Shown: positions 1-7,316, numbered from the stretch's first letter. The stretch: DNA of 14,805 nucleotides from CAZCAC01 sp964496575 (GCA_964496575.1 CAZCAC010000177.1:1-14805), one strand, 5' to 3'. Translations and numbers: made by a program. Notes: generated by a model from the sequence alone, not told the origin.

Positions 1-55
1 CGCGCCGGTGATGAACGCAGTCGTCGTAGGGACAGTACTCGGGCTCGAAGGCCAT
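1..55 (-). CDS. 5' end of an unidentified gene, putative zinc-binding N-terminus (partial)
   Basis: Only the first 18 codons are in the window. They begin at ATG 55-53 and read MAFEPEYCPYDDCVHHRR before running off the left edge. An exact AGGAGG ribosome binding site lies at 68-63, seven bases before the ATG, so the start is convincing although the product is not. The Cys-x4-Cys followed by His-His looks like the first half of a zinc ribbon or finger. Some IS-type transposases start in a similar way, but 18 residues cannot decide this. It reads in the same direction as the gene ending at 182, 126 bases upstream, with a nested hairpin in between. Confidence 0.5.
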   Translation of the reverse strand, partial: MAFEPEYCPYDDCVHHRR

Positions 56-70
56 AGCCGAACCTCCTCT

Positions 71-111
71 TTGACCTCGGTTGGGCGGGGGTCGATCCCG
101 CGACAGGTCAA
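71..111. other. Nested inverted repeat upstream of the partial gene
   Basis: The outer arms TTGACCT (71-77) and AGGTCAA (105-111) are perfect complements. Inside them GCGGG (85-89) and CCCGC (97-101) form a second stem with a seven-base loop. On the minus strand this sits after the stop at 182 and directly before the ribosome binding site at 63-68. It could be a leader hairpin of the partial gene or a read-through barrier for the upstream gene. No T-run follows it, so it is not a canonical intrinsic terminator. Confidence 0.35.
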
Positions 112-181
112 TGACGGTCGGCTGAGGCGTTGGTCACGGATTCTGACGGAATGCGAGGCCAATCAAGGGGGCCAGTGCCGG

Positions 182-1549
182 CTACTGATTCTCGAGCACC
201 GCGCTGCGGAAGGGCATCGTCGCCGGGTCCCCGGGAGGGAGCCCGGGAAGGGACAACGGATCGCTCTCCAGCGGGACCAGGTGCAGCTCGAGGCCCGCCC
301 GATCCTCCGTCACCACGCCGGCGAGGCGCCGGCCGAAACAGTCGTCGATGGCGCGGCTGGGATTGCGGCGGGAGACGCGGTAGCCGGGGGCGTAGACGCT
401 GAGCCAGAGCGGCTCGGCGGGGAGCCCCTCGAGCAGGAAGCGACCGTCCTCGGCGATCGGGAAGGGTCGCGCGTCCCAGGCGTTGCGGCGCATCACCAGG
501 ATCTGGGAGCCCGGCACGGGAACGCCACTCTCGCCGACGAGCACGAGGCCAGAGAGTTGGTGCCCCCGCTTCGGCAGGAGGAAGCCGACCTGGACCCGGT
601 CGCCGCCGTACTCGATCTCGAGGCGCTTCGCCGGAATGACCGCTTCATCTTCGGACTCGCCCATCGCGCCGTAGAGGTGATAGATCTCGCCCTGGGCCAC
701 GTTCTCGAAGCGGAAGCGGCCCTCTTCGTCGGTGGTGGTCGTGTACTCGCCATGAAAGCGGTGAGGAGCGCGCTCGACCTGGACCAGGCCGATCCGTATC
801 CCGTCCACGGGGCGGAGCGGATCGAGGACCGCCCCGCTCACCGAGGCGCCCGCCTCGAGGTGGATCTCGTGGGGTCCCTCGGCGTGGAGCAGGTGGCGAA
901 TGGTGCGCGCGGCGCCCGCGGCGCGGACGCGGACCCAGAGATCGAGCGAATCCTCGTCGGTGGTGAGCAGGAACGCGCCCTTCTCGTCGGCCACCGCCAT
1001 GTAGTCCGCGCGCCGCTTCATCCAGAGCCGGCCCTCGGGTGTGTCGACGCCGACGCAGCGCACGGTCGCACCCACCCCGGGAGTGCCGTCGGGGAGCAGG
1101 ACGCGACCGCGGTGGACGCGTTCGGGGGCGAGCCGCTCCTCGTCGAGAGCGGCGAGCACGACGGGCTCGCTCGAAGCGAGCGCCTCGCGGTCGGCCAGGA
1201 CGGGGCGATACCCCGTCTTCCCGATCACCGCGAAGTGGTGGAACGCGGCATCGAGCCCGGTGAAGGAGAACCGCCCATCCTCTCCGGACGTGGCGCGTCG
1301 GCCACGGTCCGCCTGACAGGTGGGGCAGTAGTAGCCGGCGCTCTCCGGAGGAAAACTCACCAGGTAGGCGCAGCTGGTGCCCAGTCCCACCCGGTGGTTC
1401 ACCGGACAGGCGAAGACCCACGCTCCGGGAACCGGGGCACCCGCCTCGTCGCGCACGAGGCCGGCGAGTCGGGAGTGATCCTGCTCGGTGGGTTCAGATA
1501 CGAACAGGCCGCAGGTGAAGAAACACAGGAGTAGCAGGACCGAGTGCAT
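182..1549 (-). CDS. Exported protein with four carboxypeptidase-regulatory-like (beta-sandwich) repeats
   Basis: This 455-residue protein starts with a hydrophobic segment (residues 3-18) that looks like a signal peptide. It contains four repeats of the pattern 'G-x-V...G.PVPGA.V' followed about 30-60 residues later by 'DGRF.f..L'. The repeats begin near residues 28, 146, 236 and 331, and the closing motifs lie at about 91, 190, 276 and 368. This is the signature of the carboxypeptidase-regulatory-like/Cna-B type fold, common in surface proteins of Planctomycetota and Bacteroidota. A CPTC pair at residues 75-78 could bind metal or form a disulfide. No catalytic motif is visible, so the role is probably structural or carbohydrate-binding. 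An AAGGAAG ribosome binding site precedes the ATG. It is transcribed divergently from the GH172 gene at 1698. The fold assignment is fairly secure; the function is unknown. Confidence 0.85.
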   Translation of the reverse strand: MHSVLLLLCFFTCGLFVSEPTEQDHSRLAGLVRDEAGAPVPGAWVFACPVNHRVGLGTSCAYLVSFPPESAGYYCPTCQADRGRRATSGEDGRFSFTGLDAAFHHFAVIGKTGYRPVLADREALASSEPVVLAALDEERLAPERVHRGRVLLPDGTPGVGATVRCVGVDTPEGRLWMKRRADYMAVADEKGAFLLTTDEDSLDLWVRVRAAGAARTIRHLLHAEGPHEIHLEAGASVSGAVLDPLRPVDGIRIGLVQVERAPHRFHGEYTTTTDEEGRFRFENVAQGEIYHLYGAMGESEDEAVIPAKRLEIEYGGDRVQVGFLLPKRGHQLSGLVLVGESGVPVPGSQILVMRRNAWDARPFPIAEDGRFLLEGLPAEPLWLSVYAPGYRVSRRNPSRAIDDCFGRRLAGVVTEDRAGLELHLVPLESDPLSLPGLPPGDPATMPFRSAVLENQ

Positions 1550-1580
1550 GAGCTTCCTTCGCCAGGAGATCGCCGGGAGT

Positions 1581-1594
1581 GTCCGGATACGGAC
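1581..1594. promoter_or_regulatory. Candidate operator dyad GTCCGGATACGGAC
   Basis: GTCCG-GATA-CGGAC has perfect five-base arms. It lies in the 148-bp divergent region, about 32 bases before the minus-strand start at 1549. The 8-mer ATACGGAC at 1587-1594 is also found at 10126-10133, next to the iclR gene, with the same dyad centre. The position and shared half-site suggest a binding site for the IclR-type regulator encoded at 9268-10026. This is inferred from only two sites. Confidence 0.4.
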
Positions 1595-1697
1595 GGCGGT
1601 CGGGGGTGATGGCGGGCACCTTGTAATAAACGAACGCCCGATTCACACTGCCGACTCCCACCCGGCTCGCGGAAACCCCCGCTCGATCGAGGAAAGG

Positions 1698-3359
1698 ATG
1701 CCGATTCACCGCTCATCTCGCCATGGATCCGCCCTTCGGCGCGCGCGGCTTCTCGCCCGACAGGTCGGGCTCGTGCTCCTCTGCGGTCTCGCCGCTTGCA
1801 GCACCGAGGAAACTGCCCGGCACGAGCTGCCCGACGGATTGCTGGCCGATCTCGCGCGTCCTCACCAGGGGCGGAGTCGGCGCGCGAGCTCCGCGCACCG
1901 CCTCGAGCCCGGCGGCGAGTACGATCCCGACAGCAACTGGGACAACAAGAACGTGCCGCCGAGCGAGGCGAAAGTGTTGCTCGACGCGGAGGGCCCGGGC
2001 GTGATCACGCACATCTGGATGACTTTCCTCGGGCCGGAACCGCAGGGCTGGGCGAAGGAGGGATCCGCGAATCACCAGGAGATGCTGCTGCGCATCTACT
2101 ACGACGGAGCCGAGCGCCCGGGAGTCGAGGCGCCGGTGGGGGATTTCTTCGCCAACCCATTCGGGAAGCGGCGCGAGGTGATCTCGGTGCCGGTGGTGGT
2201 GGAGGACGCCGATTCCTACAACTGCTTCTGGCACATGCCCTTCCGCGAGTCGATCCGCATCGAGGTGCTGAACGAGAGCGATAAGAACATCAGCCTGCTC
2301 TACTACAACGTCGACTGGATCGCGCTCGACGAGCTGCCTGAAGATACGCCGTACTTCCACGCGCAGTACCGGCAGGAGTATCCGGTCGAGCAAGGTAGTG
2401 ACTACCTGATCCTGGATACGAAGGGCAAGGGGCACTACGTCGGCACGGTGCTCGCCGTTCGTACTCGGAGTCCATCCTGGTTCGGTGAAGGAGACGAGAA
2501 GATCTACATCGACGGCGAAGAAACGGCTTCGATCTGGGGCACGGGCACCGAGGACTACTTCCTGTCCGCCTGGGGATTGAAGACCACCAGCACGCCGTAC
2601 TTCGGCACGCCGAACTTCGACCAGTGGGGGATCGTCGGCGGGCACACCGGCGCGTACCGCTGGCACATCACCGACCCGATCGTCTTCAAGGAGTCGATTC
2701 GCGTGACGATCGAGCACTACGGCTGGATATCGCCGGACGAGAATCCGGACTACGAGACGAACAGCTGGAACGAGCGGCAGGACGATTACTCGAGTGTCGC
2801 CTTCTGGTATCAGATCGGGACGCCGACCTTCGAGGCGCGGGCGCCGCACGCGAGGGAGCGGGCCTTGCCGGATCTCGATACCTCGTTCCCGGCGGTGCGG
2901 GGGATGAGCGACGAACGTTGCGGAACGGGAGCGCACCAGGTGCAGCAGCTGTTCGGCTACCCCGAGGGACAGGTACTCTACCGCCCGGAGTCGGAGGAGG
3001 ACGCCTGGCTGGAGATCCCGTTCGAGGTCGAGAAGAAGGAGCCGCTGCGGCTGCTCGTCAACGCGACGCGCTCGTACGACTTCGGGAAGTACCGCCCCAC
3101 GCTCGACGGTGTGGAACTCGGCGGCGTGCTCGACTTCTACAGCGAGGAGACCGAGAACTGGGAGTTCCACCTCCTCGACTTCTGGCCCGAGCCGGGGGAG
3201 TACACCCTGCGCCTCGAGTGCGTGGGCAAGAACCCCCGCTCCACCAGGCACTGGCTCGGTGTCGAGTCGGTGAAGCTCCGCGAACGACGCCCGCGCGTCG
3301 CGGAGTGGGCGCACGAGGCGGAGAAGGACTGGCGCGAGGAGCCGGTCCTATACCGCTGA
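1698..3359 (+). CDS. DUF2961 / GH172-family glycoside hydrolase, lipoprotein
   Basis: The protein is 553 residues long from ATG 1698, which has a GAGG site (1689-1692) five bases ahead; upstream in-frame ATGs lack such a site. A basic N-region, a hydrophobic core and the lipobox LAAC (Cys34) predict a lipoprotein. The DUF2961 core is clear. It contains SNWDNKN near residue 78, PVGDFF, the hallmark GTGTEDYF at residues 281-288 (Glu285) and YRWHITDPIVF about 38 residues later. DUF2961 is now CAZy family GH172, with members acting on alpha-D-fructofuranosides and D-arabinofuranosides, and conserved glutamates acting as catalysts. The last ~120 residues form a second beta-rich module. It heads a three-gene operon, 27 bases before the VOC gene. 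The substrate cannot be read from the sequence. It is a distant paralog of the protein at 7359-9266. Confidence 0.9.
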   Translation: MPIHRSSRHGSALRRARLLARQVGLVLLCGLAACSTEETARHELPDGLLADLARPHQGRSRRASSAHRLEPGGEYDPDSNWDNKNVPPSEAKVLLDAEGPGVITHIWMTFLGPEPQGWAKEGSANHQEMLLRIYYDGAERPGVEAPVGDFFANPFGKRREVISVPVVVEDADSYNCFWHMPFRESIRIEVLNESDKNISLLYYNVDWIALDELPEDTPYFHAQYRQEYPVEQGSDYLILDTKGKGHYVGTVLAVRTRSPSWFGEGDEKIYIDGEETASIWGTGTEDYFLSAWGLKTTSTPYFGTPNFDQWGIVGGHTGAYRWHITDPIVFKESIRVTIEHYGWISPDENPDYETNSWNERQDDYSSVAFWYQIGTPTFEARAPHARERALPDLDTSFPAVRGMSDERCGTGAHQVQQLFGYPEGQVLYRPESEEDAWLEIPFEVEKKEPLRLLVNATRSYDFGKYRPTLDGVELGGVLDFYSEETENWEFHLLDFWPEPGEYTLRLECVGKNPRSTRHWLGVESVKLRERRPRVAEWAHEAEKDWREEPVLYR

Positions 3360-3386
3360 AACCGAACGCGACGAGAAGGAATCGAG

Positions 3387-3758
3387 ATGGCCAAGGTACT
3401 GGGAATCGGCGGGATCTTCTTCAAGTCCGAGGATCCGGCGAAGCTCGCCGCGTGGTACGCGAAGTGGCTGGGGGTGCCCGTCGAGGCGGAGTGGCCCGGC
3501 GCGGCGCTGAAGCCGGCGGGGATGCCCGAAGGCAGCTACACGGTGTGGTCGCCCTTCGCGAAGGACACCACCTACTTCGCGCCCTCGGAGCAGGCCTACA
3601 TGATCAACCTCGTCGTCGACGATGTCGACGAGGCGCTCGCGCAGGTGGTCGAAGGAGGCGCGGAGCTCGCCGGCGAGCCGGAGAGCAATGACTACGGGAG
3701 GTTCGGATGGTTCGTCGATCCGGAGGGGAACAAGGTAGAGCTGTGGAAGCCGAAGTGA
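3387..3758 (+). CDS. VOC-superfamily (glyoxalase/bleomycin-resistance-like) protein
   Basis: This 123-residue cytoplasmic protein has no signal peptide. It has the two beta-alpha-beta-beta-beta halves of a single VOC module. The first half (GIGGIFFKSEDPAKLAAWYAKWLGV) spans residues 7-31. The second, 'MINLVVDDVDEAL' to 'FVDPEGNKVELW', runs from about 72 to the end. The C-terminal Glu in 'KVELW' is the usual metal ligand of the family. An AGAAGGA site lies six bases before the ATG. It follows the GH172 gene by 27 bases and overlaps the next gene by four. VOC proteins may be lyases, dioxygenases, isomerases or binding proteins, so no reaction can be assigned. Its place in a glycan operon suggests, weakly, handling of a keto-sugar or aldehyde side product. 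Confidence 0.88.
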   Translation: MAKVLGIGGIFFKSEDPAKLAAWYAKWLGVPVEAEWPGAALKPAGMPEGSYTVWSPFAKDTTYFAPSEQAYMINLVVDDVDEALAQVVEGGAELAGEPESNDYGRFGWFVDPEGNKVELWKPK

Positions 3759-4393
3759 CCGCCAGTCGGAGTCTCGGATACAGGAGGCTCTCGATTCTCG
3801 CCGCGGCCTTGCTGATGGCTGCCCCGCTCCAGGGCCGACCGCAAGAGGTGGCGGCGCCGGCCCCGGTGATCTCCGAGCGCACGCCGTCGCGCGCCTACTA
3901 CTTCGACTGGATCAACAGCCAGTACGAGGGCAGCACCGAGGCGCACTCCCTGACGAACCTCGAGTTCTTCAGGTGGATGCACGAGACGCACGGGATAGAG
4001 CTCGACATCTACCTGCTCGACGTCGGCAACATCGACGACGGCCCGTACACGGCGGGGGTGGGGCGGCTGATTCCCGATCACTACGGCAGCCTCGAGTCGG
4101 AGTCCTTCCGCGAGCAGTTTCCCCGCGGGTTCGGACCGCTGCGCGACAAGGCGGCGGAGTTCGGCTGTCGCCTGGGCATCTGGCTCGGTCCCGACGGCTT
4201 CGGGGACACGCCCGAGGAGGAGCAGGCGCGGATCGACATGCTGGTCACGCTGTGCCGCGACTACGACTTCGGCATGTTCAAGTTCGACGCGGTCGCCGGT
4301 CAGCTGCGGCCGGAGAAGCAGGGCGCCTTTGCGCGGGCGATCCGGGCGTGCTGGGAGTACAGCACCGATCTGCTCGTGCTCACGAGCGCGTGA
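3755..4393 (+). CDS. N-terminal part of a secreted glycoside-hydrolase-like protein, cut by a frameshift
   Basis: The GTG at 3755 is preferred as start. It overlaps the VOC stop (GTGA, 3755-3758), has GGAAG five bases ahead, and gives a compact signal peptide (basic YRR, then LSILAAALLMAAPLQG). An ATG at 3707 is possible but adds a poor N-region. Mature residues include 'AYYFDWINSQYEG' near 47-59, 'GIWLGPDGFG' and 'FGMFKFDAV' (Asp178). These are barrel-strand motifs reminiscent of alpha-galactosidase-type TIM barrels such as GH36/GH27. The frame stops at 4391-4393, but homologous-looking sequence resumes one frame over within a few codons. One missing base around 4381-4384 explains this ('LVL-[N]ERVKLGE'). 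The two halves are therefore one gene with a mutation or an assembly error. The fold call is moderate and the substrate is unknown. Confidence 0.75.
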   Translation: MTASRSLGYRRLSILAAALLMAAPLQGRPQEVAAPAPVISERTPSRAYYFDWINSQYEGSTEAHSLTNLEFFRWMHETHGIELDIYLLDVGNIDDGPYTAGVGRLIPDHYGSLESESFREQFPRGFGPLRDKAAEFGCRLGIWLGPDGFGDTPEEEQARIDMLVTLCRDYDFGMFKFDAVAGQLRPEKQGAFARAIRACWEYSTDLLVLTSA

Positions 4394-6234
4394 AGCTCGG
4401 CGAGGCGGAGCCGTACGCGAGCACCTCGCTGTGGGAGGGGATCGAGACCTACATCGACGTCTTCAGCTGGAATCGGGGGACCGCGCCGCACCACCGCGCC
4501 GGGGCGCTGGAGCGGCCGAACACGCCCGGGCTAAAACGACTGATCGAGGACCACGGCGTGTGCCTCTCCTCGTGTCTCGACTACTGGGAGGACGAGCTGG
4601 TCCTGCAGACCTTCAGTCGCGGCACGGTGCTGGCGCCGGAGATCTACGGGAGCCCATGGTTCCTCCGCGACGACGAGCTGCCGAAGCTCGCACGCCTCTG
4701 CAACCTGTACCGGACGTATGGCGAGATCCTGGTCGACGCGATCGAGTTGCCGGAAGAGCAGTACGGGCCGCACGCGATCTCGCGGGGGAGCGAGAACACG
4801 CGCTTCCTCGTGCTCCGCAATCTCAGCTGGGAACCGCGAACCTTCAAGGTCCGTCTCGACGAGACGATCGGTCTGAAGAGCGCGGGCTCGAGGGGAACCG
4901 TGCTCACCGCGAAGGGGATGGTCGAGCTCCGTCGCTTTCATCCCTCCGAGCAGTTGCGTGGACCGTTTCCTTTCGGAGCGATCGTCGAGGTCACCGTCGA
5001 CCCGTTCCGGGTCTGCCTGCTCGGCGTCTCGACCTCACCGATCGAGGAGGTCGGAGTCTTCGGCTGCCAGTACGAGGTCGTTCGAGACGTCCCGGGCAAA
5101 CCAACCGTGATCCGGTTGATGGGGCCTCCCGGGGAATCTCGGAAGTTGCTGATCGGGCGCAGAGCCGAGCGGATGACGCTCGATGGTGAAGAGCTCACGG
5201 GGGTCCGCCCCGGAGGGGCCATCGATGTCGAGTTCGCCGGCGAGGCACTGCAGCAACCGTGGCACCGCTCGATCGGGACGCTGACTCCGTGCGATGTCCC
5301 GTTCGACGCCGAGGCCCTCTACGAGGCGACCTGCTTCGCCGCGGACAACGACGCCCTCGAGATCCGCTCCCTGGAGCGATCCGGGCCCTCGGAGATCCCG
5401 CAGGTCGCCGCCGCGCGGAAGGCCTTCCTCGGGCAGCCGATGTTCGTGAACCGCGGCATCTGGCACCGGAACCTCTTCGACGGCGACCTCGACACCTTCT
5501 TCCGCGCGCGCCGCGGCGGGGGAGCCCTGCGCATCGACTTCGGCGAGGTGGTCGAGATCGACCGCCTGGTGTTGCGGACGATGGACCGCGGGGAGCACGA
5601 CATCAATCCCGACCTGAATCGCTTCGCGCAGGAGGTCGTGGCGGAGTATTCGGTCGATCGCTTCACCTGGTGGCCGCTCGAGGTGCCGACGGGCAAGGGG
5701 ACGATCGCGGAGATCCGTCTTCCCGCGCCGAGGCACGCACGCTACTTCCGGATCGACGGCGCGCCGCGGCGAATCGCCGAGGTGGGGGCCCGACTCGGCC
5801 GGGCGAAGATCGACCGGGCGAAGTGGCGCGCTTCCATCCTGTTCCCGCCGTTCTCGGCGAAGAAGGTCGTGCGGGCCTGGAGGCACACCTTCACTCTGGA
5901 CGAGATCGCGCCGGGGAGTTTCCTCGCCCTCGCGGTCGAGGGGAAGCACGGCAACGAAGGTGTTACCGCCGCGTTGCGCATCGACGGCAAGCCGGTGGGT
6001 GCGCCAGACCGGGCGGTCTCATACCCCAGCAACACCTGGGAGTACTGGAACGTCGAGGTGGAGGAGGGCTACACGTTCTTCTTCCCGCTCACCGCCGAGG
6101 TGGTGGGGAAGGAGATCGACGCCGTGCTGCTCGGCTTCGAGGGGGGAGGTACGGAGCTGGAGCCGCGGCTATGGCTCACCGCCCATCCCGAGCCGCTGGT
6201 GAGCCGGGAGCTGGTGCTCCACGGCGCGCGCTAG
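4390..6234 (+). CDS. C-terminal part of the frameshifted secreted glycoside-hydrolase-like protein, with discoidin-like module
   Basis: This continues the preceding frame after the shift; the intact protein would be about 826 residues. It opens with 'SLWEGIETYIDVFSWN', 'HHRAGALERPNTPGLKRLIEDHGVCLSSCLDYWEDEL' and 'LAPEIYGSPW', the end of the TIM barrel. A beta-sandwich region follows. Then comes an F5/8-type-C (discoidin)-like module at about 5440-5790 ('NLFDGDLDTFFRA', 'LRIDFGEVVEIDRLVLRT', 'ARYFRIDG'), usually a galactose- or glycan-binding fold. A last beta domain runs to the TAG at 6232-6234. The coordinate 4390 is the first possible GTG, which overlaps the upstream TGA. No ribosome binding site precedes it, so independent translation is doubtful. 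It is the last gene of the left operon and is followed by the long inverted repeat. Confidence 0.72.
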   Translation: MKLGEAEPYASTSLWEGIETYIDVFSWNRGTAPHHRAGALERPNTPGLKRLIEDHGVCLSSCLDYWEDELVLQTFSRGTVLAPEIYGSPWFLRDDELPKLARLCNLYRTYGEILVDAIELPEEQYGPHAISRGSENTRFLVLRNLSWEPRTFKVRLDETIGLKSAGSRGTVLTAKGMVELRRFHPSEQLRGPFPFGAIVEVTVDPFRVCLLGVSTSPIEEVGVFGCQYEVVRDVPGKPTVIRLMGPPGESRKLLIGRRAERMTLDGEELTGVRPGGAIDVEFAGEALQQPWHRSIGTLTPCDVPFDAEALYEATCFAADNDALEIRSLERSGPSEIPQVAAARKAFLGQPMFVNRGIWHRNLFDGDLDTFFRARRGGGALRIDFGEVVEIDRLVLRTMDRGEHDINPDLNRFAQEVVAEYSVDRFTWWPLEVPTGKGTIAEIRLPAPRHARYFRIDGAPRRIAEVGARLGRAKIDRAKWRASILFPPFSAKKVVRAWRHTFTLDEIAPGSFLALAVEGKHGNEGVTAALRIDGKPVGAPDRAVSYPSNTWEYWNVEVEEGYTFFFPLTAEVVGKEIDAVLLGFEGGGTELEPRLWLTAHPEPLVSRELVLHGAR

Positions 6235-6273
6235 TGCTCCGAAGAAACAGCGCTATACGCCTCGATAACATCA

Positions 6274-6510
6274 CGGCAGCACTACGATTCGGACGACCAG
6301 AGTTTAACCACAGAGGACACAGAGGACACAGAGAGCAGAAGAAGAGCCAGAAGCAGAATAGGATCAAGATAGGTATCAGAAGAAGAACCGGATTCGCCGG
6401 TTCTTCTTCTGATACCTATCTTCTTCTGCTTCTGGCTCTTCTTCTGCTCTCTGTGTCCTCTGTGGTTAAACTCTGGTCGTCCGAATCGTTCTGCTGTCGT
6501 ACTGCTGTCG
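6274..6510. repeat. Long, nearly perfect inverted repeat ('cacagagga' element)
   Basis: The core arms are 6285-6391 and 6397-6488, separated by the five-base loop attcg. Aligned, they show no substitutions. The left arm differs only by one extra 9-base unit (gacacagag) and by taggatc in place of g. Outer arms (6274-6284 and 6489-6510) match imperfectly, with an 11-base duplication on the right. The sequence is purine-rich on one arm and low in GC compared with the genes around it, and it contains ttaaccacagaggacacag. From memory, this motif recurs in many environmental bacterial and archaeal genomes and gives spurious 'NHRGHRGHR' or 'SVSSVVKLW' proteins. It fills the gap between convergent genes, where it could act as a two-way transcription barrier or be a non-autonomous mobile element. 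No target duplication is evident. Confidence 0.9.
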
Positions 6511-6537
6511 GCGCGATCAGCGCCCGTACTCTCTCTC

Positions 6538-7200
6538 TCAGCTCGGCTGCCGGCACACCCACGCCGGCATCTTCGACAGGTGCTCGGTCGCAGCAACCTC
6601 GGCGTCCTCCCTGGACATCTTCTGCATCCCCATGAAGTACCCGATCACCGTTCCCTCATAGACCTCGTCATAGGACTTCAACTTCCCGGCGTCGTCGGTG
6701 CAATACTGGCAGTACATCTGCCCCGGCTGCGCCTCCGCCAGCGGCATGCCGCACGACTGGCAGCTCTTCATCTGGATCGGCTGGTAGAAGACCAGACAGT
6801 AGCCCTCGATGTCGTTCACCGCGAAGTTGCGCAGGCCGTAGAACTCGTCCTTCGGCTCCATGGCGATCTTCGCCCCGCGCCCCCTGACCTCCTCGCAGTA
6901 CCTGTCGACGTCGCTGACGTGCAGGTACAGGAACACGCCGCCACCCGGCGCCTTCTTCCACGCCTCGGTGTTCTTGCTGTGGAACTCTCCGACTCCGCAG
7001 TCGGGCTCGCAATCGCCGCTGCTCCCCAGCATCACCACCTGGCCATTCAGCGACAGACTGGCCCACATCGGGTTCGCCTCGTCCGGCCACGCTCCATCGA
7101 GCTGGAAGCCGAGCACGTCGCGGTAGAAGGCCAGTGCCGCGGCGGTGTCCACACAGGTGAGGTGGACGGAGTTGGGGTACTTGTTCGCGCCATCACTCAT
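6538..7200 (-). CDS. VOC-domain protein fused to a C-terminal zinc ribbon
   Basis: This 220-residue cytoplasmic protein starts at ATG 7200, with AGGAG seven bases upstream. In-frame sequence continues further upstream but lacks a comparable site and has low complexity. Residues 9-140 form a VOC module ('SVHLTCVDTAAALAFYRDVLGF', 'FLYLHVSDVDRYCEEV', 'NDIEGYCLVFYQP'). Residues 147-167 hold Cys147-x2-Cys150 and Cys164-x2-Cys167, a treble-clef or zinc-ribbon site. After it comes a short helical tail seen with putative zinc ribbons ('GYFMGMQKMSREDAEVAATEHLSKMPAW'). It lies 158 bases downstream of the GH172 gene on the same strand and may be co-transcribed from iclR. The reaction or ligand is unknown. 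The zinc-ribbon tail suggests a regulatory or binding role rather than a plain glyoxalase. Confidence 0.85.
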   Translation of the reverse strand: MSDGANKYPNSVHLTCVDTAAALAFYRDVLGFQLDGAWPDEANPMWASLSLNGQVVMLGSSGDCEPDCGVGEFHSKNTEAWKKAPGGGVFLYLHVSDVDRYCEEVRGRGAKIAMEPKDEFYGLRNFAVNDIEGYCLVFYQPIQMKSCQSCGMPLAEAQPGQMYCQYCTDDAGKLKSYDEVYEGTVIGYFMGMQKMSREDAEVAATEHLSKMPAWVCRQPS

Positions 7201-7316
7201 CGGGTTTCTCCTGGTAGATCCCGCCATGACTCGGGCCCGAGATTCTCGACCGGCGCCTCGTCGCGCGCAACCGCGTGACGGAAACCTGATCAGTGGACCG
7301 GGTGATCCGCTGTGCT

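Noticed and set aside
85..101. tRNA T-arm-like stem (GCGGG, seven-base loop, CCCGC)
   Set aside because: The loop lacks the conserved TTC, and no acceptor, D or anticodon arms can be laid out around it.
8..1534. 508-codon open frame on the plus strand opposite the repeat-domain protein
   Set aside because: It is the antisense shadow of the minus-strand gene at 182-1549, which has a signal peptide, repeat motifs and a ribosome site.
1621..1650. Promoter for the left divergent genes around TTGTAATAAACG
   Set aside because: The AT-rich patch is suggestive, but I could not find a convincing -10/-35 pair with correct spacing on either strand.
1713..3314. 533-codon open frame on the minus strand opposite the first GH172 gene
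   Set aside because: The complement of a GC-rich, codon-biased gene often stays open. The protein is low in complexity and rich in Arg, Val and Leu, with no ribosome site, whereas the plus strand carries clear DUF2961 motifs.
4369..4393. Programmed ribosomal frameshift in the glycoside-hydrolase-like gene
   Set aside because: No slippery heptamer, stop-codon-centred shift signal or obvious downstream pseudoknot was seen. A missing base is simpler.
6301..6480. CRISPR array
   Set aside because: The repeats form one large palindrome with a short tandem unit, not regularly spaced direct repeats with unique spacers, and no cas genes are near.
6176..6596. Short open frames in the inverted repeat giving NHRGHRGHR- or SVSSVVKLW-like peptides
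   Set aside because: They are translations of the cacagagga repeat on either strand. They lack ribosome sites and reflect the repeat period rather than protein selection.
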